Below are positions 9,902-18,270 of a DNA stretch of 64,000 nt, one piece after another. Location: the NCBI RefSeq assembly GCF_001712795.1, contig NZ_KV757651.1:1-64000 (forward strand). Reading direction: 5' to 3'. This DNA comes from Nostoc sp. KVJ20. Its GTDB lineage: Bacteria > Cyanobacteriota > Cyanobacteriia > Cyanobacteriales > Nostocaceae. The notes beneath the pieces were generated by a model, which saw only the letters and a program-made list of their open reading frames with translations, searched no databases and was not told where the DNA came from. The translations under genes were made by a program, and so were the position numbers. Numbering within the stretch: the first letter of the stretch is position 1; each line of letters starts with the position of its first letter.

Positions 9902-10564
9902 GTGGAAAAAAGAAGAGACAATGGGCGAATAGTTACAAATGCTATCTCGTTTCTTTTAAATCGAATAACTCTGGTTGTGATTGCAGTTGCTCTTGTGCTG
10001 TTTATTGGAGGTAGGTTTGAAATAGCAAGCGCAAATCAACCTAACGCAGAATTAGAAATTCAAAAATTAACATCCTGTTACGCCCTGGGAACTGACGCTA
10101 TTGGTAGAGGAAATCTACTAGAAGGAAAAAATATTTATCGGGATTGTTTTACTCAAGATTCAGTCCTCACTGCTATTTTTCCTGATGGCGCAAGTGAAAC
10201 ACGTTATGGAACAGATTCTTGGGCAGATTTTGTCTATTCAGTATTTCAAGGAAATGGATATCAAGCTACCCAACACTTAATAGGTACGATAAACATTTCA
10301 ATTGAGAATAATAAAGCAACAGCTACCTCTTATCTCCATGCGACTCATAAACGTTCAGAAACCAGCATTGATGTCGCTAATGGCACTTATGAAGATAAAC
10401 TCATCAAAACAAATGGGCGTTGGAAAATTCGTAATCGTACTCTCAAACTTATCGATTTCTTGAATCTCAGTTCCCCAACTACTGCTTCCTCAAGCACTAA
10501 TGCCCGAAGCACTAATTCTTCTGCTACCTTTGTAAGACCAAATATACCTCGTTTAAAAGAATAA
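9902..10564 (+). CDS. Membrane-anchored or exported SnoaL/NTF2-like protein
   Basis: The 220-residue protein begins at a GTG preceded by AAGGTGG at a suitable distance. Residues 20-45 form one hydrophobic segment (ITLVVIAVALVLFIGG) ending near ASA, consistent with a signal peptide or N-terminal anchor. Residues 52-185 fit the SnoaL-like (NTF2 fold) domain: a helical start with CYALGTDAIGRGN, the CFTQDSVLTAIFPDG segment, TQHLIGTINISIENNKA and the final WKIRNRTLKLI strand. NTF2-fold domains bind small molecules or catalyse varied reactions, so no substrate is inferred. The tail is Ser/Thr/Ala-rich. It is a monocistronic gene, converging on the ferredoxin-like gene. Confidence 0.75.
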   Translation: MEKRRDNGRIVTNAISFLLNRITLVVIAVALVLFIGGRFEIASANQPNAELEIQKLTSCYALGTDAIGRGNLLEGKNIYRDCFTQDSVLTAIFPDGASETRYGTDSWADFVYSVFQGNGYQATQHLIGTINISIENNKATATSYLHATHKRSETSIDVANGTYEDKLIKTNGRWKIRNRTLKLIDFLNLSSPTTASSSTNARSTNSSATFVRPNIPRLKE

Positions 10565-10628
10565 TTCTTCAGACCAGAATGGTATTAATACGGGTTGGAT
10601 AAGTCTTCTTTACCTCCTTAATAACAGA

Positions 10629-10665
10629 GAAAAAGGGTTGAATTTAAATATTCACCCCTTTTTTC
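10629..10665. terminator. Bidirectional terminator hairpin
   Basis: GAAAAAGGGTTGAAT pairs with ATTCACCCCTTTTTTC around a short AT loop, giving an A-tract/T-tract flanked stem that works in either direction. It lies between two convergent genes (9902-10564 and 10746-11165). Confidence 0.8.
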
Positions 10666-10745
10666 TTTGCCACTTGATTGAAACATAGTGCAAGGTAAAA
10701 TTCAGTTTGATTTCAATAATTGGAAGCTTTCACAAATTTTTGCAG

Positions 10746-11165
10746 TTAGCCTTGATTCTGTTTAATGTATGAATAGAGAAGTTCGCGATCGCTCTGCGGA
10801 TTTACAATTAAGCATGGACTATTCCCGTGAATTCCATTACTTACAAGAACAACAGTAATACCCATCCGGGGACAAACCCCTAAACAACTGGTGCTAACGA
10901 CCCGAAATTCCCCCCATAAGCCCTCAAATTTCAAACGAGATTTCAACCAATTCTCTAAGTCTTCCGAAGCAGTTGAGCCTGATTGCTCGTTGGCACATTG
11001 TGAACACACAAGTACCAAACCAGACTCCCATCTAGGAGAAACAGTTGGAATGGAAGTTTCTAATGGGCGAGAATTTATTACAGGCGATGGTTGCTGAGAA
11101 TTAGATGAAAACTCCTTGAGGATACGTCGGAGTAATGCTTTAATACGCTGGATCAATTTCTTCAT
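10746..11165 (-). CDS. Thioredoxin-like (2Fe-2S) ferredoxin domain protein
   Basis: A 139-residue protein whose C-terminal 95 residues resemble the thioredoxin-like [2Fe-2S] ferredoxin family. The cluster ligands are the paired cysteines in LVCSQCANE and those in STSCLGVCPRMG. The N-terminal 45 residues are basic and helical (MKKLIQRIKALLRRIL) and then Ser/Pro-rich, possibly a membrane-surface or interaction tail. The ATG at 11165 is chosen over a GTG four codons upstream. The cluster suggests one-electron transfer, but no partner is encoded nearby. The family call is good; the role is unknown. Confidence 0.8.
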   Translation of the reverse strand: MKKLIQRIKALLRRILKEFSSNSQQPSPVINSRPLETSIPTVSPRWESGLVLVCSQCANEQSGSTASEDLENWLKSRLKFEGLWGEFRVVSTSCLGVCPRMGITVVLVSNGIHGNSPCLIVNPQSDRELLYSYIKQNQG

Positions 11166-11345
11166 GGATGACCCCACCTATTTCTCTGACAGGATAGTGT
11201 AAATTTCCTGTTTAGTCTGTTCTAGTAGATCGTCCAAGAAATGCTAGTTTATGCCAAGCAGACATGATATTACTATCTTTAATTGCAACTCAGTATTACA
11301 ATCTAGGGGTTCCCACTCGCTGGGGAAACTATATGGAATCAAAAC

Positions 11346-11738
11346 ATGACTAAGCTGATTGAATACGAAGAAGCCAGCGACGAAGTGCGTGCAGTGTATG
11401 ACGACATCCGGGTTACACGTCAAAATGACTACATCAATAACTTCTGGAAAGCCATAGCCAACCATCCCCCCACTTTACAACGAACGTGGCAAACGCTAAA
11501 GGAAGTGATGGCCAGCCCTGGTGAGATTGATCCATTGATGCGCGAACTGATTTATATCGCCGTGAGTGCGACCAATGGGTGTGAGTACTGTATCGCCTCC
11601 CACACAGCGGCGGCGCGTGCCAAGGGTATGAATGATACTATGTTTGGGGAACTAATGGCGATCGCAGCCACAGCCAACATGACCAATCGCCTCGCCAACG
11701 GCTATCAGATTCCGGTAGACGAGAAATTCAAGACTTAG
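11346..11738 (+). CDS. Carboxymuconolactone decarboxylase (AhpD-like) family protein
   Basis: The 130-residue protein has the CMD fold signature CEYCIASHTAAARAKGM (near residues 79-95), with the redox CxxC pair plus His found in AhpD-type peroxidase helpers. The preceding helix, MRELIYIAVSATNG, is also typical. Such proteins act as disulfide reductants or peroxidases, and true decarboxylases are a minority, so an antioxidant role is more likely than aromatic degradation. It lies 56 bases before an alpha/beta hydrolase gene on the same strand; the two may be co-transcribed. The specific reaction is not determined. Confidence 0.88.
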   Translation: MTKLIEYEEASDEVRAVYDDIRVTRQNDYINNFWKAIANHPPTLQRTWQTLKEVMASPGEIDPLMRELIYIAVSATNGCEYCIASHTAAARAKGMNDTMFGELMAIAATANMTNRLANGYQIPVDEKFKT

Positions 11739-11794
11739 AAGTATCGCCTCGTCTATACCCTGCTTAAAAATAAGGTTTAGCAGAATTATTTACT

Positions 11795-12616
11795 ATGCCC
11801 AAGGTTCAGATTAACGGGATTGATTTGTTCTACGACATTAAGGGAACGGGTGAGCCTTTGCTATTAATAGCTGGCTTTCTTTGCGATCATGCTTATTGGT
11901 CGCTGATTATGCCATCGCTGGTTTCGCAATATCAAGTCATTCGCTTGGATAACCGAGGTATGGGGAGAAGTTCTGCTCCCGAAAGTCCCTATGGTCTAAA
12001 ACAGATGGCTGGTGACGTTGCAGGATTGCTCGATCACATCGGGATTAATCAGGTGCATCTAGCTGGTCATTCAATGGGTAGTCAGATAGCCCAAGAACTA
12101 GTGTTAGCACACCCTGAAAAGGTAAAAAGTCTGACACTACTTTCATCTTTGGCAAAAGGTGATGCATTATTCAATAGCATCATCGAGACTTGGGGCGAAC
12201 TTCCTAGTAATGTAGATTTAAAACTTTATGAAAAGGTTATATTGCCCTGGATATTTACAGATGCGTTTTACTCAATTCCTGACATGATTGAAGGTCTGAT
12301 TGAATTTGCGATCAGATATCCTTTCCCACCAGCAACTCATTCACTTTATCATCACAGTCAAGCCATCCTTAGTAGTGACACATTACACCGCCTCCAACAA
12401 ATTCATTGTCCTACCTTAGTTATGGTTGGAAAACAAGATATTCTCACCCCGCTAAAGTTTTCCCAACAACTTGCTCAAGGTATTCCCAATGCTGAACTTG
12501 TGGTCATCGAACGTGGTGGTCACGGCTTCTTGATTGAGTCGCCGGATGCTGTAGTTTCAGCCATGCTCAACTTTCTGGGGAAGTTGAAGCTAGCTTATAC
12601 CAATTCGGGATTTTAA
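11795..12616 (+). CDS. Alpha/beta hydrolase
   Basis: This 273-residue protein has the canonical alpha/beta hydrolase layout: the LLLIAGFLCD oxyanion region, LDNRGMGRS, the nucleophile elbow GHSMGS with Ser93, an acidic residue in VGKQDILTP, and the catalytic His in RGGHGFLIESP near residue 242. Sequence style is closest to the 3-oxoadipate enol-lactonase/haloperoxidase-like group, but these motifs do not fix a substrate. The upstream CMD-family gene is on the same strand; in proteobacteria CMD and enol-lactonase domains are neighbours in the protocatechuate pathway. No other pathway gene is present, so this link is weak. Confidence 0.85.
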   Translation: MPKVQINGIDLFYDIKGTGEPLLLIAGFLCDHAYWSLIMPSLVSQYQVIRLDNRGMGRSSAPESPYGLKQMAGDVAGLLDHIGINQVHLAGHSMGSQIAQELVLAHPEKVKSLTLLSSLAKGDALFNSIIETWGELPSNVDLKLYEKVILPWIFTDAFYSIPDMIEGLIEFAIRYPFPPATHSLYHHSQAILSSDTLHRLQQIHCPTLVMVGKQDILTPLKFSQQLAQGIPNAELVVIERGGHGFLIESPDAVVSAMLNFLGKLKLAYTNSGF

Positions 12617-12967
12617 AGTTGGATTCTAAATTCCTTGCCAAAACCCTGTTTGGAAAATCTCAAATAATCACAAATAATCCTGAGTACAGTTAGCGGTAGC
12701 GAAGCGTTGAGCCATTACTGAGTAGCGATCATCAGCCTGAAGATGGGTTGATAGAGATAATTTGCTTAAAAACAATAGTGCCAATTAAAACTTAGTATCT
12801 ATCTCTTACCCAAGGGTAGAGGATATTATACATCATAAATTTCTGTTGTAATTAGTGCCGGGTAGAGCTAGCGTAAAGTGGACAATTTGACAATCTTTAA
12901 TACTAAAACTACTTGGCGTATAGTCATAATCTGTCCGCACGCAAGAAGAACGCAAGACACTTAATAT
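12617..12967. other. Intergenic region upstream of nrdJ
   Basis: These 351 bases hold a copy of a dispersed motif (AGCGAAGCGTTGAGCCA at about 12695; related copies near 26230 and 60390) and the nrdJ promoter region. I looked for B12-riboswitch features such as a GCCACTG box and did not find them. Confidence 0.55.
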
Positions 12968-15900
12968 ATGGTTCAGAATCTCGAAAGAACACGCCAGAGT
13001 GCAAGGTTTCCCGAAACAGCACCGGCTGCTAATCCCGTATTTTTTAGAACCTATAGCCGCCGTACAAAGGCCGGACTAAGGGAAACATGGGATGAGGTAT
13101 GCGATCGCACTCTACAAGGCTTAGTCGAGTTGGGAAAGCTAACTCAAGAAGAAGCTGCCACACTGGATAAGATGCAGCGCAACTTGAAAGCTATGCCCAG
13201 TGGACGCTGGCTATGGGTTGGTGGTACAGACTGGATAACTAAGCCAAAGAACTTTTCCGGGGCTTATAATTGCACCTCTACCAATCTCCAAGACTGGAGT
13301 GCCTTCGGCTTAATGATGGATCTGGCAATGATGGGTTGTGGTACTGGAGCCGTCCTAGAACCACAATTTATTAACCAGTTGCCCCCCATTCGTAATCAAT
13401 TGAATGTCACTGTAAAAGGTGAAATTGGCAGCACTCCTGTGCAACAGCGACGTGAATATACTGAAACTCATATAGAAGGAAATAACGTCACTATTCACGT
13501 TGGAGATAGCCGTGAAGGTTGGGTTGAATCATATCAAGCCTTATTAGAACTCTCTACTGATGAACAATTTTCAGCAGAAGTTGAAGTATTAGTTGATATC
13601 AGCGATGTCCGCAAAGCAGGAGAAACTCTCAACGGCTTTGGAGGCGTTGCTAATCCGGTGAAATTGCCCGGACTTTATCAGCGTTGTGCGTCTATTCTGA
13701 ATAAAGCTTTAGGACGACAATTAAATTCAGTTGAATGCTGTCTATTAATCGATCAAGCTGCTGTAACAATTGTTGCAGGCAATATCCGAAGAAGCGCGGG
13801 GATGCGTCAGTTTGATTCTGGCGATGACTTAGCAGCCACCGCTAAAGATAACTTATGGCAACAAGATGAAAATGGCAACTGGCGAATCGATCCAGAGCGC
13901 GATGCACTCAGGATGGCAAATCATACCAGAGTTTTTCACCGCAAGCCAACCTTAGAAGAATGTCTTGATGCCGTCCGCAAACAATATTACAGCGGAGAGG
14001 GAGCGATTCAATGGGCTGGTGAAGCCGTAGCGCGATCGAACATTGATTTGCTGCCAACACAAGCTTTGAAAGTTGAGTTTTTACAAGCTTATGAACAAGG
14101 AACAGCAAAAGAGTGGTTAAAAGAACGCCATTCCAATCTTGATGCTAATGAGCTAGAACATCGTTTGCAGCGATATGCTTTAAATCCATGTGGTGAAATT
14201 ATAGGTGCTAATTTCCACTGTGTAAGTGGTGATACTTTACTCATCACTAGAGATGGAATGCATAAAATCAAAGATGTTGTTGGAAGTGAAATTGAGATTT
14301 GGAATGGTCAAAAATGGAGCCAAGTAACACCTTTTAAAACTGGTAGCGAACGCAAGCTGTATCGAGTCAAATTTGCGGATGGTACTTACTTGGATGCAAC
14401 TGAATATCATCGCTTCTTTATCAAAGATAGATTTGATAAAGAATACAAAGAAGTCCAAACCAAAGATTTGATGGATGTTAGTAGATATGCTATTCATACT
14501 GAGCCTTTTACTATTCAGCATGAAGGTGGGTTAAATATCGATCCAAGTTATGCCTATACTTTGGGGATAGCTGTAGGAGATGGAACTACAGACAAAAATG
14601 GTAATGCCAAAATTAGGCTCTACGAACAGAAAGCAGCTTTATCTGTAATCGGAAGTAAGTCTCCTGAAAGAAATTATGACTACTTACCGACTTTTAAAGA
14701 TGTAACAGACTTAGGTTTTTCTGGAGAATTTTTAAAGAGTTTAAAAACAAATCCAGAGTCACTGAATGTAATTGCCAGTTGGAATCGCCAAGCAATTCTG
14801 CACTTTATCGCTGGTTTAGCGGATACAGATGGCACAAATACACATAGCAATGGCATTAGGATTTACATTTCTGATTACGAACGTGCGTATCGAGTGCAGT
14901 TATTACTAACTAAATGCGGTATCCGTTCTTCTTTAAATCTCTGCGCTCATAAAGGGTCAGTAACTAATTATGGTGTTCGCAGCCAAGATTTGTATTACTT
15001 GCAAATTACTGACTGTGGACAAATTCCTTGCCAGCGTTTGGATGTGAGCAAAGGGCGTGATGCCAAATACAAAGGTAAATGGCAAATAGTCAGAGGTGTA
15101 GAAGAATTACCAGGTTTACACGATACTTATTGCTTCAATGAACCAGAACATCACAAAGGAGTATTTGGTAATACCTTAACTGGGAACTGCAATTTGTCAG
15201 AGGTTCACCTTAATCAAATCGACCCACATAACTACAAAGAACAAGAGGAAGCTTTCACTGCTGGGGCACTATCTGTAGCAGCACTTTTAAATCACAAATT
15301 CCTGGAACCACGCTATCAATACAGCCGTGAATTAGACCCAATTGTAGGAGTTTCTTTTACAGGTTTATTTGATTTCTTTGTCCATGCTTTTGGTGTTGAT
15401 TGGCTGCGCTGGTGGGAAGCAGGAAGACCTGCAACTCCCCAAGGATTAGCTTTCAAGCGTGAGGAAGAGAAATATCTCAGTTCTTGGAGAGATATTGTAC
15501 ATCGGGCGGTTTGGGATTATTGCGATCGCCACAATCTCAAGCGTCCAAATCGTTGCACCACAGTCCAACCCAGTGGTACTAAGGCTTTGTTAACTAATGC
15601 TAGTTCAGGATGGCATCCCCCGAAAGCCCAAAGATTCATTCGCCGAATCACTTTCGGTAAAAATGACCCAGTAGCCTTAGCTTGTATTGACTATGGTTAC
15701 AACGTCATTCCCTCCCAATCAGACAAAGATGAACAAGGCAACTTGCTTAACGATCCCTTTGATCCACGGGTGAGTGAATGGCTAGTGGAAATCCCTGTTT
15801 CTGTAACTTGGGCTGATTTACCTGGGGCTGATGAAATTGATGTTTCTAAGTTTTCTGTCTTAGCCCAATTTGATTTTGTCCTTCAGGTTCAACGTTGGTA

Positions 15901-16237
15901 CGTGACTCACAACACATCAGCAACTTTAGAACTTCGCTCCGATGAAATCGAACCCTTGGGACAGCGCATTTACGAAACCATCCAGAATGATGAGGGATAT
16001 ATTTCAGCGGCTCTTTTAGCCCGTTTTGACGATTTGCAATCATTCCCCCGTTTGCCCTTTGAACCAATAGACAAATCCACCTACGATCGCTTAACTCAAG
16101 AGGTGAAAGCGCGGCGTAAAACAGATGATTTCTGTGCAGTCCTAAGCCGCTATGATTTAGGCGAAATGTCAGAGGCCGGCCCTAGTGGTTGTGATTCTGA
16201 TAAGTGTATGTTTCCCGATCAGCAACCAAGCTCATAA
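12968..16237 (+). CDS. nrdJ: Adenosylcobalamin-dependent (class II) ribonucleoside-triphosphate reductase with intein
   Basis: NrdJ reduces ribonucleotides to deoxyribonucleotides in the cytoplasm using an adenosylcobalamin-generated thiyl radical. The precursor is 1089 residues; removing the intein (418-740) leaves 766 residues, close to family size. Visible markers are the N-terminal GRWLWVGG and YNCTSTN segments, thiyl-radical Cys408 in NPCGE, the second active-site cysteine directly after the intein (CNLSEVHLN), the TVQPSGTKALL motif, and a C-terminal redox pair in GCDSDKC. The ATG at 12968 begins MVQNLERTRQSARFP. The gene is monocistronic. Activity should depend on splicing, because the intein separates residues of the catalytic loop. 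cobO at 377-1054 supplies the last step of cofactor synthesis. Confidence 0.95.
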   Translation: MVQNLERTRQSARFPETAPAANPVFFRTYSRRTKAGLRETWDEVCDRTLQGLVELGKLTQEEAATLDKMQRNLKAMPSGRWLWVGGTDWITKPKNFSGAYNCTSTNLQDWSAFGLMMDLAMMGCGTGAVLEPQFINQLPPIRNQLNVTVKGEIGSTPVQQRREYTETHIEGNNVTIHVGDSREGWVESYQALLELSTDEQFSAEVEVLVDISDVRKAGETLNGFGGVANPVKLPGLYQRCASILNKALGRQLNSVECCLLIDQAAVTIVAGNIRRSAGMRQFDSGDDLAATAKDNLWQQDENGNWRIDPERDALRMANHTRVFHRKPTLEECLDAVRKQYYSGEGAIQWAGEAVARSNIDLLPTQALKVEFLQAYEQGTAKEWLKERHSNLDANELEHRLQRYALNPCGEIIGANFHCVSGDTLLITRDGMHKIKDVVGSEIEIWNGQKWSQVTPFKTGSERKLYRVKFADGTYLDATEYHRFFIKDRFDKEYKEVQTKDLMDVSRYAIHTEPFTIQHEGGLNIDPSYAYTLGIAVGDGTTDKNGNAKIRLYEQKAALSVIGSKSPERNYDYLPTFKDVTDLGFSGEFLKSLKTNPESLNVIASWNRQAILHFIAGLADTDGTNTHSNGIRIYISDYERAYRVQLLLTKCGIRSSLNLCAHKGSVTNYGVRSQDLYYLQITDCGQIPCQRLDVSKGRDAKYKGKWQIVRGVEELPGLHDTYCFNEPEHHKGVFGNTLTGNCNLSEVHLNQIDPHNYKEQEEAFTAGALSVAALLNHKFLEPRYQYSRELDPIVGVSFTGLFDFFVHAFGVDWLRWWEAGRPATPQGLAFKREEEKYLSSWRDIVHRAVWDYCDRHNLKRPNRCTTVQPSGTKALLTNASSGWHPPKAQRFIRRITFGKNDPVALACIDYGYNVIPSQSDKDEQGNLLNDPFDPRVSEWLVEIPVSVTWADLPGADEIDVSKFSVLAQFDFVLQVQRWYVTHNTSATLELRSDEIEPLGQRIYETIQNDEGYISAALLARFDDLQSFPRLPFEPIDKSTYDRLTQEVKARRKTDDFCAVLSRYDLGEMSEAGPSGCDSDKCMFPDQQPSS
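14219..15187 (+). mobile_element. Intein with LAGLIDADG-type homing endonuclease, inside nrdJ
   Basis: An in-frame 323-residue insert (precursor residues 418-740) begins at Cys418 with the splicing block CVSGDTLLITRDG and ends at Asn740 before extein Cys741. Block B is visible as LDATEYHRFF (TxxH pattern). The endonuclease blocks are YTLGIAVGDGT and HFIAGLADTDGT, each with an acidic residue in the expected place, so the endonuclease may be active. The penultimate residue is Gly (LTGN then C) rather than the usual His, which can slow Asn cyclisation. Inteins in cyanobacterial ribonucleotide reductases are known. The boundary call rests on the continuous extein NPCGE...FHCNLSEV that results. 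Confidence 0.92.
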
Positions 16238-16249
16238 GGTGAAATGACT

Positions 16250-16330
16250 GGGGAGTGGGGAGTGGGGAGTGGGGAATAGGGAATGGGGAGTGGTGAGTGG
16301 GGAATAGGAAATGGGGAATGGGGACTGGCG
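16250..16330. repeat. Heptanucleotide tandem repeat (GGGGAGT/GGGGAAT)
   Basis: About ten imperfect 7-base units of the GGGGAGT/GGGGAAT type begin shortly after the nrdJ stop codon. Together with the opposite-sense block at 16378-16465 they could fold into a long hairpin in nrdJ mRNA. Open frames across the blocks are translated repeats and are not called. Confidence 0.85.
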
Positions 16331-16377
16331 AGATGAGGATGCAGGGGAGCAGGGAGCAGAGGGGAGGATCTTCTTCC

Positions 16378-16465
16378 TTGCCCAATGCCCAATGCCCAAT
16401 GCCCAATGCCCAATGCCCAATGCCCAATCCCCAATGCCCAATCCCCAATCCCCAATCCCCAATCC
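16378..16465. repeat. Heptanucleotide tandem repeat (CCCAATG/CCCAATC)
   Basis: About twelve units of CCCAATG, drifting to CCCAATC at the right end, lie 50 bases after the GGGGAAT block. The two blocks are near-complementary, an arrangement repeated at 58773-58920. Confidence 0.9.
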
Positions 16466-16527
16466 CTTAACACGTTACGATCAATTAAGAAGTAATAATT
16501 TTTTACGGCAGTGCCAGGAGTCTTTTA

Positions 16528-16746
16528 ATGTTCATTAATGAATTGTCACCTATATTCAGAGAATTTACTCAGCATCCAGTTTCATTTGTGGGTGGGTTCT
16601 TCTCTGGTGTACTTCGCCTCAACCTTGCAGACGATCCTGTTAAAAGCTGGCTGGATAAACAGATTCGCTCAAATAGTTACACCAGCAACACAACGGACGC
16701 GCATAACGGCAAAGCCACTGGCCCTCAGCAGATTTCGATTGACTAA
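16528..16746 (+). CDS. Small conserved cyanobacterial protein
   Basis: A 72-residue protein of unknown function, preceded by AGGAG eight bases before the ATG. The N-terminal 45 residues (REFTQHPVSFVGGFFSGVLR and then LNLADDPVKSWLDKQ) look ordered and like small hypothetical proteins I associate with cyanobacteria; the GGFFSGVL part could be a short membrane-associated helix. The C-terminal 25 residues are Ser/Thr/Asn-rich and probably disordered. It is followed by a strong hairpin at 16784-16819 and converges on the DUF3365 gene. An overlapping frame at 16538-16765 has no comparable features. Confidence 0.6.
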   Translation: MFINELSPIFREFTQHPVSFVGGFFSGVLRLNLADDPVKSWLDKQIRSNSYTSNTTDAHNGKATGPQQISID

Positions 16747-16783
16747 AAACTCCCAGAATACATAGTTGAATTTACTACAAGAC

Positions 16784-16819
16784 AGGAAGTCAGTGCTGCC
16801 GACGGCAGCGCTGACTCCT
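16784..16819. terminator. Strong GC-rich hairpin between convergent genes
   Basis: AGGAAGTCAGTGCTGCC pairs with GGCAGCGCTGACTCCT (one bulged A, one G-T pair) around a GAC loop. It lies between the small gene at 16528 and the convergent DUF3365 gene and could terminate both. Confidence 0.65.
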
Positions 16820-16962
16820 ACTTTATATAGCCGTAGTCACACAGGTTAGGACAGCATTGATTTCTCAAAGCCTTGAAAAAACATGGTTTTTACTCAGCAC
16901 AGGCTAAACGCCCCGCTATCCATGTACAGCACTCAGAACTTATTGCATTGTTTGGAAGTTTC

Positions 16963-17478
16963 TTAATCCTTGATTGGCACTCTGAGCATAAGTGCGCCCA
17001 CAAAGTCAGATGTAGGGCCGGCAGGATAATTGATGTGGCAAAGCGCACACTCTGCCCTAAAGTTGCTGAGGGGGACTGAGCGTCGATAGTACCATTTTCT
17101 ATCCACGCGCTGGACAGACGTGTATGCCTGTCCCGCCAGTGCCAGCGCGTTTGCCTGACGCTCGAAGTTGTCGCTAGGGCGATCGCTTTGCCGAAGTGGG
17201 CCAACAGTGCCGACTAGCCGCATATCCTTGTTCTGATCATTAAATATCAGCGAGATGGAATGCTTACCCTGCTCCACGTTATCCACTGTGGTTTCGTCGA
17301 ACTCCTGCGTCAGCGCCGCGAACAACGTATTGAGCATGAGATCGCTCGTCTCTTGGGCAAACTCAATCTTCGGAGTTGGGGGCGGATAGTCAAAACCACG
17401 GGCAATTGACGTGAAACCGAATCCAATGACGAAAACCAGCACAAAAATTCCATAGCTGACTAGCTTTTTCAGACCCAT
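16963..17478 (-). CDS. DUF3365 (Tll0287-like) haem-binding protein
   Basis: The 171-residue protein starts with a signal peptide (VSYGIFVLVFVIGFGFTSIARG), so it should be periplasmic or lumenal. Residues 35-170 fit the DUF3365/Tll0287-like domain, and a single c-type haem site, CALCH, lies near residues 144-148. One haem and a PAS-like fold suggest a redox or gas sensor or a small electron carrier; no function is established for the family as far as I know. The gene reads as more GC-rich than its neighbours and lies among repeat-rich flanks, which may indicate transfer. It converges on the gene at 16528. Confidence 0.85.
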   Translation of the reverse strand: MGLKKLVSYGIFVLVFVIGFGFTSIARGFDYPPPTPKIEFAQETSDLMLNTLFAALTQEFDETTVDNVEQGKHSISLIFNDQNKDMRLVGTVGPLRQSDRPSDNFERQANALALAGQAYTSVQRVDRKWYYRRSVPLSNFRAECALCHINYPAGPTSDFVGALMLRVPIKD

Positions 17479-18270
17479 TCTCTTATTCCTTTGGTTTTAT
17501 ATGGTTCCGTGACTTATACCAATCCTGTGTGAAGATACACATAATAAGACCCCGATGTAGTCTTCCCTTGATAACGGGGAACAGCGTAGCCGGGGGATAA
17601 ATATATACAACTTCACAAAGAAACGATATCAGCAACTCCGCATGAAGAATTGAACCTTTACCGAAGAAAAGTAAAGAGCAGAAGGCAGAAGAGAAGAATT
17701 TATTTTCTATTTGCCAAAGAAGTATGTTCACGTAGCATTTCGTAGAATCTTATCATATTGATCAGGGAAAATACTAGTACAGGACTACGTAAATCTAAGT
17801 ACTATCTCAATTAAGAAGACAAGTAGGGGCAATTCATGAATTTCCCCTACTTGAGCGATCGCGACATTAAATCCAATTCGCAATTCGCACTCTTGCTAAC
17901 GCCCCGCTCCGCTAACGCAATTAAACTCAGACAGACACTCCGGGGTGGGGTTTTTACCTACCTTGAGATACAAGGATTTTTTCTCGTGCGAACGCTACCG
18001 CGAACACACCACTCAATACTGCTTGGGTAAAGCATTTTGAACTCGGAATTGGGTTTGGGGAAAAGGTTAAAGGGTAAAGGTTAAAGGTTTTTTCTTTCCC
18101 CTTTCCCCTTTTCCCCAAAACCCGACAAGTTTTGACACACCACTTGTGGGCAAAGTTTTAAACTAATATTCATTACCCAGTGGTACAGAATTCAATTCTG
18201 AATTCTGACTCCTGAGTTCTGAATTCTTCTTATAAAAAGATACTAATACCAGGTCTATAGGCATCAAAAC
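17479..18270. other. Long intergenic region with palindrome and repeats
   Basis: These 790 bases contain a 34-base palindrome (17820-17853), AAAGGTT repeats near 18062-18088, and GAATTCT-type repeats at about 18187-18232. Two open frames (17483-17731 minus, 17836-18030 plus) have no ribosome-binding site or protein-like composition; the second runs through the palindrome. No gene is called. Confidence 0.6.
17820..17853. repeat. Dispersed 34-base palindrome, copy 1
   Basis: CAAGTAGGGGCAATTC and its reverse complement flank an ATGAAT centre, with one mismatch. A perfect copy lies at 22486-22519. Confidence 0.85.

Noticed and set aside
11346..12616. Protocatechuate-type pathway from CMD and alpha/beta hydrolase neighbours
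   Set aside because: The CMD protein carries an AhpD-like CxxC motif, and no other pathway gene is present.
12617..12967. Possible cobalamin riboswitch before B12-dependent nrdJ
   Set aside because: No B12-box or typical conserved segments were found by eye; a covariance search would be needed to exclude it.
16182..16538. Several overlapping open frames (60-90 codons, both strands) after nrdJ
   Set aside because: They are heptanucleotide repeats translated in all frames (Gly-Trp-Ala/Leu and Pro-Met-Asn-Ala patterns) and not genes.
17836..18030. 64-codon open frame on the plus strand
   Set aside because: It starts inside a 34-base palindrome and is composed of dispersed repeats.
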